64,000 bases of DNA. Source: Alcanivoracaceae bacterium (GTDB taxonomy: Bacteria > Pseudomonadota > Gammaproteobacteria > Pseudomonadales > Alcanivoracaceae). Where the stretch lies: the NCBI GenBank assembly GCA_029213045.1, contig JARGPN010000008.1, positions 1 to 64,000 of the forward strand, written 5' to 3'. This document shows, piece by piece, positions 10,363-20,286 of this stretch (positions are counted from its first letter, which is position 1; the number at the start of each line of letters is the position of its first letter). The translations under genes and the position numbers were made by a program. Below the pieces are notes generated by a model. It had not been told where the DNA came from. It ran no database searches and was given only the letters and a program-made list of their open reading frames with translations.

Positions 10363-10713
10363 ATGAAAGATAAAAAGGTTCAGCGTACACGCAGAGCGAC
10401 TCGCACACGGGCTAAAATCCGAGAGTTGGGTGAAAGCCGCCTTTGTGTGAATCGTACACCTCGTCATATCTATGCTCAGATCATTGCGCCAAATGGTGCA
10501 CAGGTCTTAGCTGCTGCCTCGACGGTAGAGAAAGATTTGCGTGGTGGTACGACAGGTAATGTTGATGCTGCTGCCACAGTAGGCAAATTGATTGCTGAGC
10601 GCGCGAAAGCGGCAGGCGTCGAAAAAGTAGCATTTGATCGTTCCGGCTTCCGTTATCACGGCCGGATCAAGGCGCTGGCTGATGCTGCGCGCGAAAACGG
10701 GCTTGAATTCTAA
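10363..10713 (+). CDS. rplR: 50S ribosomal protein L18
   Basis: 116 residues with a basic N-terminus ([20 protein letters not shown]), typical of this 5S rRNA-binding protein of the central protuberance. The C-terminal half ([20 protein letters not shown]) is strongly conserved. 17 bases after rplF and 11 before rpsE. Confidence 0.98.
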   Translation: MKDKKVQRTRRATRTRAKIRELGESRLCVNRTPRHIYAQIIAPNGAQVLAAASTVEKDLRGGTTGNVDAAATVGKLIAERAKAAGVEKVAFDRSGFRYHGRIKALADAARENGLEF

Positions 10714-10724
10714 AGGTACGGGTT

Positions 10725-11222
10725 ATGGCGAAAGTTGATCCCAACGAAGGTCTGGTCGAAAAGCTGGTTCAGGTGAACCGCGTTGCCAAAGTTGTTAAAG
10801 GCGGCCGAATCTTCGCATTTACTGCGCTGACCGTAGTTGGCGATGGCAAGGGTAAGGTAGGTTTTGGTCGAGGCAAAGCACGAGAAGTGCCTGCAGCGAT
10901 TCAGAAAGCCTTGGAAGCTGCGCGTCGCAATATGATTCACGTTGAGCTCAAGGGCACAACGATTCAGCATCCAATTCGTGCTCGTCACGGCGCTTCAAAG
11001 GTTTATATGCAGCCTGCGTCTGACGGTACTGGCGTAATTGCCGGTGGTGCGATGCGAGCGGTGCTGGAAGTGGCAGGCGTACAAAACGTGTTGGCTAAGT
11101 GCTATGGCTCAACCAACCCGGTAAACGTTGTTCGTGCGACCTACGAAGGTTTGCGCAGCATGACGTCTCCAGAGTCGATTGCCGCTAAGCGCGGTAAATC
11201 AGTCGAAGAAATTACGGGTTGA
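10725..11222 (+). CDS. rpsE: 30S ribosomal protein S5
   Basis: 165 residues, with an N-terminal double-stranded RNA-binding domain and a C-terminal ribosomal S5 fold. The loop [30 protein letters not shown] contains the positions where spectinomycin-resistance and ram mutations fall in E. coli (Lys-Gly-Gly region). S5 forms part of the mRNA entry pore. Confidence 0.98.
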   Translation: MAKVDPNEGLVEKLVQVNRVAKVVKGGRIFAFTALTVVGDGKGKVGFGRGKAREVPAAIQKALEAARRNMIHVELKGTTIQHPIRARHGASKVYMQPASDGTGVIAGGAMRAVLEVAGVQNVLAKCYGSTNPVNVVRATYEGLRSMTSPESIAAKRGKSVEEITG

Positions 11223-11249
11223 TCCCGCTAACCGACCGGAAGAAGAAAG

Positions 11250-11438
11250 ATGGCGGCGAACAAGATCAAAGTAACCCTGACCAAGAGCTTAAACGGTCGC
11301 TTGCAGACTCAGAAAGCATGTGTACGAGGCTTAGGCCTTCGTCGCATTGGTCATACTGTTGAAGTTGAAGATACTGCTTCTGTGCGCGGCATGATTAATA
11401 AGGTGTCGTTCATGTTGCAAGTAGTAGAGGGAGCATAA
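11250..11438 (+). CDS. rpmD: 50S ribosomal protein L30
   Basis: 62 residues, ferredoxin-like small protein with the signature [21 protein letters not shown] follows GACCGGAAGAAGAAAG. Three bases separate it from rplO. Confidence 0.97.
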   Translation: MAANKIKVTLTKSLNGRLQTQKACVRGLGLRRIGHTVEVEDTASVRGMINKVSFMLQVVEGA

Positions 11439-11441
11439 AAG

Positions 11442-11876
11442 ATGCGTCTCAATGAATTGCAGCCTGGCGTTGGTTCACGTACTGCGGCAAAGCGTCGCGG
11501 TCGTGGTATCGGAAGCGGACTAGGCAAAACAGGTGGTCGTGGTGTTAAGGGTCAGACTTCTCGCTCGGGCGGTTCAATCAAGCCAGGGTTCGAGGGTGGT
11601 CAGATGCCTATTCAGCGTCGTTTACCTAAGTTCGGTTTTACTTCCAAGTTAGCCATGGGCACAGCCGAGGTTCGCTTGGCAGAGTTGTCGAAAGTTGGCG
11701 GTGAAGTTATTGATTTGGCGAGCTTAAAAGCCGCTAACGTTGTTCGTGCTGACATGAAGCGCGCCAAGATCGTGCTGAGCGGTGAAATCGACCGTGCGGT
11801 AACTGTTCGTGGCGTAATGATCACGAAGGGCGCTCGTGCAGCAGTTGAGCAGGCCGGCGGAAAGATTGAGGAGTAA
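11442..11876 (+). CDS. rplO: 50S ribosomal protein L15
   Basis: 144 residues. The glycine- and arginine-rich N-terminal extension ([19 protein letters not shown], about residues 20-38) penetrates 23S rRNA; a globular C-terminal domain follows. L15 is a late assembly protein. It is followed after 9 bases by secY. Confidence 0.98.
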   Translation: MRLNELQPGVGSRTAAKRRGRGIGSGLGKTGGRGVKGQTSRSGGSIKPGFEGGQMPIQRRLPKFGFTSKLAMGTAEVRLAELSKVGGEVIDLASLKAANVVRADMKRAKIVLSGEIDRAVTVRGVMITKGARAAVEQAGGKIEE

Positions 11877-11885
11877 GGCTTAGTC

Positions 11886-13265
11886 ATGGCAAAAAACCGA
11901 GCACAAAGCACAAAACCGAACATGAACGTAGATAGTTCCGCGTTGGGTGAGTTGTGGCGTCGAATCGGCTTTTTGCTAGGTGCCTTACTGGTCTTTCGTG
12001 TCGGGTCGCATATTCCGGTCCCAGGAATTGACCCCGACCGTTTAGCGCAGATGTTTAGCGGGTCAAAGGACACGATCCTTGGTCTGTTTAACATGTTTTC
12101 GGGCGGCAATCTTGAGCGCATGAGTATTTTTGCGCTTGGCATCATGCCCTATATTTCTGCGAGTATTGTGATTCAGTTGATGACCGCAGTGGTTCCGAGT
12201 CTGGAGCAACTGCGTAAAGAGGGCGAGCAGGGACGACGTAAAATCACGCAGTACACGCGTTATCTTACCGTCGCTCTGGCGCTTATTCAGTCTTTTGGTA
12301 TGGCTGCGGGTTTACTTGGGCAAGGCGTAACACTTGTTCCTGATGGCGCAGCGATGATGCAGATCGCATCTTATTACTTCGTCGCTATTACAACGTTAGT
12401 CACGGGCACGATGTTCTTAATGTGGCTGGGCGAGCAAATTACAGAGCGCGGAATTGGTAACGGAATATCGATGCTTATTTTTGCAGGCATCGTTGCTGGT
12501 TTGCCAAGTGCGGTAGCGCAGTTGTTTGAATCTGCCCGTCAGGGTGAGATCAGTTTGTTGATTATGCTTTTGGTATTGGCTATCGCGGTAGCTGTGATAT
12601 TTGGGGTGGTCTGGGTAGAGCGTGGCCAGCGCCGTATCACTGTTAATTACGCGAGACGTCAGGAAGGAAAAAGAGTGTACGCGGCTCAGCAAAGCCATTT
12701 GCCGCTAAAGGTGAATATGGCTGGTGTGATTCCCGCGATTTTTGCTAGCTCGATATTGTTGTTCCCTGCGTCAATTAGTCAGTGGTTTAGCTCAGCCGAT
12801 GACGGCTCTGCATTTAGCTCTACCATGCAGAAAGTCACTGAAGCGCTGATGCCTGGTACGCCGCTCTACGTTTTGCTGTTTACGCTGGGCATCGTTTTTT
12901 TCTGCTATTTCTATACGGCGTTGGTGTTCAACCCTAAAGATGTAGCGGACAACCTGAAGAAATCTGGTGCGTATGTGCCCGGAATTCGCCCAGGTGAACA
13001 AACTGCACGTTATGTCGACACGGTGATGGGGCGTTTAACTCTAATCGGTGCGGTGTATATGGCGTTGGTTTGTCTGCTTCCAGTTGGATTGCAGGCAGCT
13101 TGGAATGTGCCTTTTTATCTTGGCGGTACTTCACTGCTTATCGTAGTAGTGGTGGTCATGGACTTTTGGTCGCAGGTTAACGCGCACCTAATGTCTACGC
13201 AGTACGAGAAGATGATGAAAAAGGCCAATCTCAAGGGTTACGGCGCTACCGGTTTGGTACGCTAA
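11886..13265 (+). CDS. secY: Preprotein translocase subunit SecY
   Basis: 459 residues, slightly longer than E. coli SecY (443). Ten hydrophobic helices form the protein-conducting channel in the inner membrane, working with SecE, SecG, SecA and YidC. TM1 begins at about residue 25 ([20 protein letters not shown]), the plug helix and [17 protein letters not shown] follow, and the cytoplasmic loops carry the basic SecA/ribosome contacts ([15 protein letters not shown]). Its position at the end of the spc operon is universal. rpmJ follows after 24 bases. Confidence 0.98.
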   Translation: MAKNRAQSTKPNMNVDSSALGELWRRIGFLLGALLVFRVGSHIPVPGIDPDRLAQMFSGSKDTILGLFNMFSGGNLERMSIFALGIMPYISASIVIQLMTAVVPSLEQLRKEGEQGRRKITQYTRYLTVALALIQSFGMAAGLLGQGVTLVPDGAAMMQIASYYFVAITTLVTGTMFLMWLGEQITERGIGNGISMLIFAGIVAGLPSAVAQLFESARQGEISLLIMLLVLAIAVAVIFGVVWVERGQRRITVNYARRQEGKRVYAAQQSHLPLKVNMAGVIPAIFASSILLFPASISQWFSSADDGSAFSSTMQKVTEALMPGTPLYVLLFTLGIVFFCYFYTALVFNPKDVADNLKKSGAYVPGIRPGEQTARYVDTVMGRLTLIGAVYMALVCLLPVGLQAAWNVPFYLGGTSLLIVVVVVMDFWSQVNAHLMSTQYEKMMKKANLKGYGATGLVR

Positions 13266-13289
13266 TTAAGTTTAATAGAGGCGAGTGCT

Positions 13290-13406
13290 ATGAAAGTCCA
13301 GGCTTCCGTCAAAAAGGTATGCCGTAATTGCAAGATTATCCGCCGCAAAGGCAGCGTGATGGTGATTTGCAAAGCTGAGCCGCGGCATAAGCAGCGTCAG
13401 GGTTGA
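13290..13406 (+). CDS. rpmJ: 50S ribosomal protein L36 (zinc form)
   Basis: A 38-codon gene: [16 protein letters not shown] at the start and PRHKQRQG at the end. Cys11, Cys14, Cys27 and His33 form the zinc ribbon, so this is the zinc-binding (C+) version, the type usually replaced by a paralogue under zinc starvation. ATG follows GAGGCGAGTGCT. It closes the spc operon. Confidence 0.96.
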   Translation: MKVQASVKKVCRNCKIIRRKGSVMVICKAEPRHKQRQG

Positions 13407-13437
13407 TTGGCAATTTAATTGCGAATCATAAGTTTAG

Positions 13438-13466
13438 TTGAAATTCGCTAGGTCTGACGCTAGTAT
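13438..13466 (+). promoter_or_regulatory. Sigma-70 promoter of the alpha (rpsM) operon
   Basis: TTGAAA at 13438-13443, a 17-base spacer and TAGTAT at 13461-13466, then a G+C-rich discriminator (CGCCGCCCTCGG). Transcription would start near 13473, leaving only about 49 nucleotides before the rpsM ATG. GCTAGTAT occurs again at 13492-13499 as a direct repeat of the -10 region. Confidence 0.6.
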
Positions 13467-13521
13467 CGCCGCCCTCGGCTGAGACAGACCAGCTAGTATT
13501 GTTTTTATCGGAGAATTTCGG

Positions 13522-13878
13522 ATGGCCCGTATTGCAGGCGTAAACATTCCGGACAATAAGCACGCAGTGATTTCACTGACGTATATCTTTGGCATCGGAC
13601 GTACTACCGCGCAGAAGCTGTTGGCTTCAACCGGTATTGCTCCTGAAGTTAAAGTTCGCGAGTTGTCTGAAGAACAACTCGACGCTTTGCGTAATGAGAT
13701 CGCAAAGACGCCGGTTGAAGGTGACCTGCGCCGGGAAATCAACATGAACATCAAACGGCTGATGGATTTGGGTAGCTTTCGCGGTATCCGCCATCGTCGT
13801 GGTTTGCCGGTACGCGGTCAGCGTACTAAGACTAATGCCCGGACCCGTAAGGGACCGCGGAAACCGATTCGCAAATAA
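13522..13878 (+). CDS. rpsM: 30S ribosomal protein S13
   Basis: 118 residues. S13 forms the head part of intersubunit bridges B1a/B1b and touches the P-site tRNA through its basic C-terminal tail ([16 protein letters not shown]). N-terminus [21 protein letters not shown] is canonical. ATG follows TCGGAGAATTTCGG. First gene of the alpha operon. Confidence 0.98.
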   Translation: MARIAGVNIPDNKHAVISLTYIFGIGRTTAQKLLASTGIAPEVKVRELSEEQLDALRNEIAKTPVEGDLRREINMNIKRLMDLGSFRGIRHRRGLPVRGQRTKTNARTRKGPRKPIRK

Positions 13879-13904
13879 GTCCTGATTTCAGGTAGGCACG
13901 TATC

Positions 13905-14297
13905 ATGGCGAAGAAAGACAGCGGCGCTCGTCGGAAAAAAGTAACACGGACAGTGGCGGACGGTATTGCACACGTTCACGCTTCCTTTAACAACACCATC
14001 ATCACCATCTCTGATCGTCAGGGCAACGTATTGTCTTGGGCGACCTCAGGTGGCGCTGGTTTCCGTGGGTCGCGTAAAAGCACCCCGTTTGCAGCTCAGG
14101 TAGCGGCTGAAAACGCAGGTAATGCAGCGAAAGATTATGGTTTGAAGAACTTAGAAGTGCGGGTGAAAGGCCCAGGTCCAGGACGCGAATCATCTGTTCG
14201 TGCCCTGAACACATGTGGCTACAAAATCACCAGCATCCAGGACGTGACGCCTATTCCGCACAACGGATGTCGTCCGCCTAAAAAGCGTCGCGTGTAA
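13905..14297 (+). CDS. rpsK: 30S ribosomal protein S11
   Basis: 130 residues, 30S platform protein next to the E-site and the anti-Shine-Dalgarno region. Conserved elements [19 protein letters not shown] and [11 protein letters not shown] at the C-terminus are present. The Asn-Gly near the C-terminus is the known isoaspartate site in E. coli S11. Confidence 0.98.
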   Translation: MAKKDSGARRKKVTRTVADGIAHVHASFNNTIITISDRQGNVLSWATSGGAGFRGSRKSTPFAAQVAAENAGNAAKDYGLKNLEVRVKGPGPGRESSVRALNTCGYKITSIQDVTPIPHNGCRPPKKRRV

Positions 14298-14312
14298 CGG
14301 GAGTTTTATAGC

Positions 14313-14939
14313 ATGGCAAGATATCTTGGTCCCAAGTGCAGGCTGTCCCGTCGTGAAGGCACCGACCTGTTTCTAAAAAGCGGTATTCGCCCGCTGGACT
14401 CTAAATGTAAAGCTGAACAGGCACCAGGCGCAGCGGCAGCATCTCGCCGCGGCGGTCGTTTGTCTGATTACGGCGTTCAGCTGCGCGAAAAGCAAAAGGT
14501 TCGTCGTATGTACGGCGTTCTCGAAAAGCAATTCCGCGGCTATTACAAAAAAGCCTCACGTTCGCGTGGCGCTACTGGCGAAGTTCTTCTGCAATTGCTG
14601 GAAGGTCGTTTGGATAACGTGGTTTATCGTATGGGCTTCGGCGCTACGCGCTCAGAAGCACGTCAACTCGTTAGCCATCGAGCAATTCTAGTAAATGGCC
14701 GTTCAGTTAACGTAGCGTCTTATCAGGTTACTCCTGGTGATATTGTCTCTGTTCGTGAGAAGTCTCGTGAGCAAGGACGTGTTAAGAACGCTATGGAATT
14801 GGCACAACAACGCGGTTTCGCGTCGTGGGTAGAAGTCGACGAGAAGAAACTGGAAGGTACTTTTAAGGCTCGTCCGGAGCGTATTGACCTACCGGCTGAG
14901 ATTAATGAGAACCTGATCGTCGAACTTTACTCCAAGTAA
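14313..14939 (+). CDS. rpsD: 30S ribosomal protein S4
   Basis: 208 residues, primary 16S rRNA binder and, in E. coli, repressor of the alpha operon. It has an S4 RNA-binding domain at about residues 95-160 ([27 protein letters not shown]). There is a single cysteine (Cys9) in the N-terminal region and no zinc cluster. Confidence 0.98.
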   Translation: MARYLGPKCRLSRREGTDLFLKSGIRPLDSKCKAEQAPGAAAASRRGGRLSDYGVQLREKQKVRRMYGVLEKQFRGYYKKASRSRGATGEVLLQLLEGRLDNVVYRMGFGATRSEARQLVSHRAILVNGRSVNVASYQVTPGDIVSVREKSREQGRVKNAMELAQQRGFASWVEVDEKKLEGTFKARPERIDLPAEINENLIVELYSK

Positions 14940-14959
14940 GGATTGCCTGAGGGATATCT

Positions 14960-15964
14960 ATGACCGCTGTGAACGATTTTCTGACTCCGCGTGCTATCGC
15001 GGTCAATGCTATCAGTCCGACCCAGGCGAAAGTGGTTCTGGAGCCGCTGGAGCGTGGCTTCGGTCATACCTTGGGTTCTGCGTTGCGCCGTATTTTGCTT
15101 TCAAGCATGCCCGGCTGCGCTATCACTGAAGTAGAAATTGATGGTGTTCAACACGAGTACTCGTCAATTGAAGGCGTACAAGAAGATGTGATCAATATTC
15201 TTCTTAATCTGAAAGGTGTTGCGCTTCGTATGGAAGAGCGCACTGAAGCCACGCTTGAATTGGTTAAGAAAGGCGGTGTAGTAACCGCCGGCGACATTCA
15301 GCGCGATCATAGCGTTGAGATCGTTAACCCTGATCACGTGATTTGTACGATTACAGGTGATACTGAATTACGCATGAAGGTAAAAGTCAGCAAGGGACGT
15401 GGCTACGTTGCTGCTGACTCTGGCTTGTCCGATGAAGACGAAACGCGCGGAATCGGCAAGTTACAGCTGGATGCGAGTTACAGCCCTGTACGTCGTGTAG
15501 CCTATGTTGTAGAAGCAGCGCGTGTTGAGCAGCGGACCGACTTGGATAAGTTGGTTATCGATCTCGAGACAGACGGCACTATCGACCCTGAAGATGCTAT
15601 TCGTCGCGCGGCGACTATTTTGCAGCAGCAAATCGCAGTTTTCGTTGATCTTGAGCAAGAACGTAAGCCTGAGAAGAAAGAGCAGCGTGAAGAAGTTGAT
15701 CCTATTCTGCTTCGTCCAGTAGACGATTTGGAATTGACTGTTCGCTCAGCGAATTGCTTGAAAGCGGAAAATATTTACTACATCGGTGATCTTGTACAGC
15801 GCACCGAAGTAGAGCTTTTGAAAACGCCGAATCTTGGCAAGAAGTCGTTGACGGAAATCAAAGACGTATTGGCATCCAAAGGTTTATCTTTGGGCATGCG
15901 TTTAGAGAGCTGGCCGCCGGCTAGTTTGCGCGATGATGATCGCCTGAACACCCGTCTGCGTTAA
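14960..15964 (+). CDS. rpoA: DNA-directed RNA polymerase subunit alpha
   Basis: 334 residues. The N-terminal domain (about 1-235) dimerises and nucleates core RNA polymerase assembly; [21 protein letters not shown] is the assembly signature. A flexible acidic/basic linker leads to the C-terminal domain (about 245-334), which binds UP elements and activators through the [14 protein letters not shown] helix-hairpin-helix. rplQ follows after 51 bases. Confidence 0.98.
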   Translation: MTAVNDFLTPRAIAVNAISPTQAKVVLEPLERGFGHTLGSALRRILLSSMPGCAITEVEIDGVQHEYSSIEGVQEDVINILLNLKGVALRMEERTEATLELVKKGGVVTAGDIQRDHSVEIVNPDHVICTITGDTELRMKVKVSKGRGYVAADSGLSDEDETRGIGKLQLDASYSPVRRVAYVVEAARVEQRTDLDKLVIDLETDGTIDPEDAIRRAATILQQQIAVFVDLEQERKPEKKEQREEVDPILLRPVDDLELTVRSANCLKAENIYYIGDLVQRTEVELLKTPNLGKKSLTEIKDVLASKGLSLGMRLESWPPASLRDDDRLNTRLR

Positions 15965-16015
15965 TTGATTGTTTAGCGGACGCCGTGAGGCGTCCTCAAG
16001 CGAAGGAACAGAACC

Positions 16016-16402
16016 ATGCGTCATCGCAAAAGCGGCCGTAAATTCAACCGCAATAGTGCCCACCGTCAAGCTATGTTGCGTAATATGGCTGTATCGTTAT
16101 TGGAGCATGAAGCGATCAAAACGACACTGCCGAAAGCAAAAGAGCTTCGCCGTGTTGTTGAGCCTCTCATTACATTGGCTAAGACTGATTCGGTAGCGAA
16201 TCGTCGTTTGGCATTTTCTCGTACTCGCTCTGACGCGATTGTGGGCAAGCTATTCAACGATTTAGGCCCACGCTCAAAGGACCGTCCAGGTGGTTATGTT
16301 CGGATCCTTAAAATGGGACATCGTACCGGTGATAACGCGCCTATGGCGTATGTAGAGCTGGTTGATCGGGCTCAAGGCGCGCAAGCTGCTGACGCTGAAT
16401 AA
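16016..16402 (+). CDS. rplQ: 50S ribosomal protein L17
   Basis: 128 residues, tunnel-exit protein of the 50S subunit. It starts [20 protein letters not shown]. Last gene of the alpha operon and of the whole ribosomal cluster; a strong terminator lies 16 bases after its stop. Confidence 0.98.
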   Translation: MRHRKSGRKFNRNSAHRQAMLRNMAVSLLEHEAIKTTLPKAKELRRVVEPLITLAKTDSVANRRLAFSRTRSDAIVGKLFNDLGPRSKDRPGGYVRILKMGHRTGDNAPMAYVELVDRAQGAQAADAE

Positions 16403-16417
16403 GCGAATACCCAATCC

Positions 16418-16446
16418 AAAAAAGCCGAGCTATGCTCGGCTTTTTT
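16418..16446. terminator. Bidirectional terminator between rplQ and uvrA
   Basis: AAAAAAGCCGAGC and GCTCGGCTTTTTT flank a TAT loop as a perfect 13-base inverted repeat. It serves rplQ on the plus strand and uvrA (stop at 16451) on the minus strand. Confidence 0.92.
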
Positions 16447-16450
16447 GTTT

Positions 16451-19273
16451 TCAGAGCATTCCTTTCAGGAAGTGGCCGGTATAGGAGGCGCTTTGTTCGG
16501 CGACGGATTCCGGTGTTCCTTGAGCGATAATCTCTCCTCCGCCATCCCCACCTTCTGGCCCTAGATCAATAATCCAGTCTGCCGTTTTAATCACATCCAA
16601 ATTGTGCTCAATTACTGCAATTGTGTTCCCGTGATCGCGTAATCGATAGAGCACCGTAAGCAGCTGTTGAATGTCATGGAAATGGAGTCCTGTGGTGGGC
16701 TCATCTAAAATATAAAGTGTTCTTCCTGTATCGCGCTTGGATAATTCTTTGGCCAATTTAACCCTTTGTGCTTCACCGCCTGAAAGTGTTGTTGCGGCTT
16801 GTCCTAGGGTGATGTAGCTGAGGCCCACGTCGATCAATGTCTGTAGCTTTCGAGCCAGCGCGGGGACAGCATCGAAAAATTCACGAGCATCTTCTACGGT
16901 CATCTGTAGAACCTCGTAAATATTTTTTCCTTTGTATAATATTTCCAGCGTCTCGCGGTTGTAACGCTTGCCGCTACAGACCTCGCATGGCACGTAAATA
17001 TCGGGAAGGAAGTGCATTTCGACTTTAATCACGCCGTCGCCTTGGCATGCTTCGCAGCGTCCACCTTTAACATTGAAGCTGAATCTTCCCGTTTTGTACC
17101 CTCTCGATCGAGCTTCCTGCGTCGCAGCGAATAAATCCCTTATCGGTGTAAATAAGCCTGTGTAGGTTGCTGGGTTAGATCGCGGTGTGCGACCGATCGG
17201 GCTTTGGTCGATGTCTATGACTTTGTCAAAGAGATCCATCCCTTGGATGTTCTCGTAGGCCGCCGCCTTCAATAGCGTCGCGCCATTTAGCTGCGTGGCG
17301 GCTATCGGATATAGTGTTCCGTTTATGAGAGTCGATTTTCCCGAGCCTGACACGCCTGTAATACAGGTCAGCAGTCCTACGGGAAGCTTTAACTCGACGT
17401 TCTTTAAATTATTTCCAGTGGCGCCGGAAAGGGTTAGCCAGTCTTTTCCTGGTTGAGTTCTTTTCTTGGGAATGGCGATGCACTTTCGGCCAGATAAATA
17501 ATCCCCTGTTATAGAGTTTTTGTTGGCAATGATTTGCTTCGCCGTTCCTTGCGCAACGACCTCGCCTCCGTGGACGCCGGCTCCGGGTCCAATATCGATA
17601 ACGTAGTCTGCTTGTCGAATGGCGTCTTCGTCGTGCTCTACAACTATCACTGTATTACCGAGGTCACGCAGTCTGGTAAGTGTGGCTAGTAGGCGCTCAT
17701 TGTCGCGCTGGTGAAGGCCGATTGAGGGTTCGTCTAGAACGTACATAACGCCGACAAGCCCTGCGCCAATTTGTGAAGCGAGCCTAATGCGTTGGGCTTC
17801 GCCGCCTGATAGGGTATCGGCATTACGCTCAAGGGACAGATAGTCTAGGCCGACATTCACTAAGAATTGCAGACGCTCCAAAATTTCCTTGAGGATTTTC
17901 TCCGCGATCTCGCCGCGATGTCCTGAAAGCTTTAGGTCCGAGTAATATCCGCATGCTTTGCCGACGGGCATTCTTACTATTTCAGGGAGTGTTTTTTCAT
18001 CGATAAACACATGGCGGGCGGATTCGCGTAATCGCGAGCCATTGCAGCTCGGGCACGATGACGTGCTCAGATACCCGGAGAGGTCTTCGCGAACCGCATC
18101 GGATTCAGTTTCGCGATAGCGCCGCTCCATATTCGGGATGATCCCCTCAAATGGATGATTGCGTTTCACAATATCGCCGCGATCGTTTAGGTATTTGAAC
18201 TCGATGACATCTTTTCCTGTTCCGTACAATATTTTTTGCCGCACGGCTTTTGGCAGCTTGGAGTACGGTTTGTCCATGTCAAAGTCGAGTTGATCGGAAA
18301 GGGACGCGAGCATTTGGAAATAATACACATTGCGACGATCCCACCCTCTGATAGCTCCTTCGGCTAGTGAGAGTTCTGATGAAACAATGACTTTTTCTTC
18401 GTCGAAAAACTGCTTTACGCCGAGGCCGTCGCACTGCGAGCAAGCGCCCGCTGGATTATTGAATGAAAAGAGACGGGGCTCTAACTCTGGAATGGAATAA
18501 CCACAGTGGGGGCAGGCAAAACGTGCTGAAAATACGGTCTCTTCGCCTTTGCCTTCCATTGGCGCAATGATGGCTATGTCGTCGGCGAGGCCAAGCGCTG
18601 TTTCGAAAGATTCAGCCAGGCGATTTTGTAAATCGTCGCGCACTTTAAATCGGTCAACGACGACTTCAATAGTATGTTTTTTCTTTTTGTCGAGTTCAGG
18701 TGCCTCGTCGAGTTCATGAACGCGACCATTAATGCGTGCGCGAATAAAGCCGCGCGCGCGAAGCTCATCAAACAGCGCTAGGTGCTCTCCCTTTTTCTCG
18801 CGAATTACTGGGGCTAGAAGCATAAGTTTTTCGCCTTCTGGGAAAGCGAGAACTTGATCGACCATTTGGCTGACGGTTTGCGCAGCCAGTGGCGCTTGAT
18901 GAGTAGGGCAGCGCGGCTCGCCTGCTCGCGCATATAGAAGTCGCAAGTAATCGTAGATTTCGGTAATGGTGCCGACAGTAGAGCGAGGGTTGTGGCTCGT
19001 GGATTTTTGTTCGATAGAAATTGCAGGGCTTAAGCCTTCGATGTGATCAACATCGGGCTTTTCCATCATAGATAAAAATTGCCGCGCATAAGTGGACAAT
19101 GATTCGACGTAGCGTCGTTGGCCTTCAGCGTAAAGCGTGTCAAAGGCGAGCGACGACTTTCCCGATCCGGATAAGCCCGTAATAACAACTAGCTTATCGC
19201 GTGGAATATCAAGGTCGATATTTTTTAGGTTGTGGGTCCGAGCGCCCCGTACCAGAATTTTATCCATAGCCAT
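16451..19273 (-). CDS. uvrA: Excinuclease ABC subunit A
   Basis: 940 residues, same length as E. coli UvrA. It is the damage-recognising ATPase of nucleotide excision repair, loading UvrB. Two ABC modules are present: Walker [10 protein letters not shown] near residue 32 and GVSGSGKST near 645, two LSGGEAQR signatures, and zinc-finger cysteine pairs (CPHCGYS..., CEACQGDG...CEVCSGK). The start could also be the second Met two codons on ([13 protein letters not shown]), which matches E. coli better. A LexA box overlaps the presumed transcription start. Confidence 0.97.
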   Translation of the reverse strand: MAMDKILVRGARTHNLKNIDLDIPRDKLVVITGLSGSGKSSLAFDTLYAEGQRRYVESLSTYARQFLSMMEKPDVDHIEGLSPAISIEQKSTSHNPRSTVGTITEIYDYLRLLYARAGEPRCPTHQAPLAAQTVSQMVDQVLAFPEGEKLMLLAPVIREKKGEHLALFDELRARGFIRARINGRVHELDEAPELDKKKKHTIEVVVDRFKVRDDLQNRLAESFETALGLADDIAIIAPMEGKGEETVFSARFACPHCGYSIPELEPRLFSFNNPAGACSQCDGLGVKQFFDEEKVIVSSELSLAEGAIRGWDRRNVYYFQMLASLSDQLDFDMDKPYSKLPKAVRQKILYGTGKDVIEFKYLNDRGDIVKRNHPFEGIIPNMERRYRETESDAVREDLSGYLSTSSCPSCNGSRLRESARHVFIDEKTLPEIVRMPVGKACGYYSDLKLSGHRGEIAEKILKEILERLQFLVNVGLDYLSLERNADTLSGGEAQRIRLASQIGAGLVGVMYVLDEPSIGLHQRDNERLLATLTRLRDLGNTVIVVEHDEDAIRQADYVIDIGPGAGVHGGEVVAQGTAKQIIANKNSITGDYLSGRKCIAIPKKRTQPGKDWLTLSGATGNNLKNVELKLPVGLLTCITGVSGSGKSTLINGTLYPIAATQLNGATLLKAAAYENIQGMDLFDKVIDIDQSPIGRTPRSNPATYTGLFTPIRDLFAATQEARSRGYKTGRFSFNVKGGRCEACQGDGVIKVEMHFLPDIYVPCEVCSGKRYNRETLEILYKGKNIYEVLQMTVEDAREFFDAVPALARKLQTLIDVGLSYITLGQAATTLSGGEAQRVKLAKELSKRDTGRTLYILDEPTTGLHFHDIQQLLTVLYRLRDHGNTIAVIEHNLDVIKTADWIIDLGPEGGDGGGEIIAQGTPESVAEQSASYTGHFLKGML

Positions 19274-19281
19274 GTGTACTA

Positions 19282-19297
19282 CTGTCTAAATGAACAG
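19282..19297 (-). promoter_or_regulatory. LexA (SOS) box of uvrA
   Basis: On the minus strand CTGTTCATTTAGACAG fits the CTG-N10-CAG rule of gammaproteobacterial LexA sites. It lies between a TATACT -10 element (19301-19306) and the uvrA start codon, so bound LexA would cover the transcription start. E. coli uvrA is likewise in the SOS regulon. Confidence 0.8.
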
Positions 19298-19380
19298 GCG
19301 AGTATAGGATAAACAAGCAGGCGGGACTATGCGCGAACCAAATAAATCTGTGGCTCTTTAGTAATGCTTGCATAGCGCAA

Positions 19381-19415
19381 AGTAAAAGGGCCAACAGTGT
19401 GTCGGCCCTTTTACT
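19381..19415 (-). terminator. Terminator of the LuxR-type gene
   Basis: AGTAAAAGGGCC and GGCCCTTTTACT form a perfect 12-base inverted repeat with an 11-base loop, 16 bases past the minus-strand stop. The A/T outer stem supplies the T run. Confidence 0.85.
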
Positions 19416-19430
19416 AAATCTTTATTTGGA

Positions 19431-20093
19431 TTAAAGGTTCTCTTGCGCCCAATTTACAGCCTGTAGGCGGTTCGAAGCGTTAATCTTTTTAAAGATATTG
19501 TAGATGTGCGTTTTAATCGTATGCGGGCTCAGACTTAGCGTTTTTGCTATTTCTGAGTTTTTCGCCCCGGTGGCGAGTACTTTCAGCACTTCTATCTCGC
19601 GATCCGTCAACGTAACTTCACTGCGTGCGAAGGTTTTGTTGAAGCCTCTAGATTTCATTAAGTACTGCTGAAGCACTTTGCGCGGCAACCACAATTCGCT
19701 TTCGAACATGGCTCGTACGCCTTTCAAAAGTTGCTCCTGCGGGCAGTCGTGCAAGAACCCACCATTGACCATCGGCAGGCCGGCTAGCCTTGACAGAGAA
19801 TCTTCGAGGTCGACGTTAAATACGCCGATGAGAAGATCTCCGTCTACTTGCTGATCAACGTCCATCAAATGAGTGATGATGGCGTTAATATCTACGGTAT
19901 TGAAATCAATCAGGAACAGGCTTTGCTCGCAATCGGCTAGCGCGGAAAGATTAATATCTTCCGGGCGTTTCACAGCGGTAGCCGGAACTCCTTGCTTGCC
20001 AAGAAACTCGGCGAGTAGTGAGTTCTGTAGGTGCTGTCCCCCTACGACAAAAACTTGTTGTTCTTTTGCAAATACAGTCATCGGGTCTTCCAT
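19431..20093 (-). CDS. LuxR-family (CsgD-like) transcriptional regulator
   Basis: 220 residues. The N-terminal 150 residues look like a degenerate receiver (FVVGG..., FLIDFN...) without the usual acidic pocket and phosphorylatable Asp pattern. The C-terminal GerE/LuxR helix-turn-helix is clear at about 158-215 (LTDREIEVLKVLATGAKNSEIAKTLSLSPHTIKTHIYNIFKKI). This architecture is that of CsgD, VpsT and similar biofilm regulators, but the target genes are unknown. A start at Met5, with GGAAG six bases upstream, is equally possible. It is transcribed on its own, divergent from the MFS gene. Confidence 0.85.
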   Translation of the reverse strand: MEDPMTVFAKEQQVFVVGGQHLQNSLLAEFLGKQGVPATAVKRPEDINLSALADCEQSLFLIDFNTVDINAIITHLMDVDQQVDGDLLIGVFNVDLEDSLSRLAGLPMVNGGFLHDCPQEQLLKGVRAMFESELWLPRKVLQQYLMKSRGFNKTFARSEVTLTDREIEVLKVLATGAKNSEIAKTLSLSPHTIKTHIYNIFKKINASNRLQAVNWAQENL

Positions 20094-20286
20094 CCAGGAG
20101 CTGGCGCAAATATGGTGCGCGGTCCCAATCTAAGCCAAGCGCTAAGAAAAAACACTGAACATCTGGGAATTTATCACCAGTTACGTTTTCGTTCAATTTG
20201 GCGATAGCAGAGCATACAGCATTACGGGCGGGCGTTGTCGAGGGATTCTGCTACACTGGCGCGCTTTCCCAAATACTGGTCGTAAA

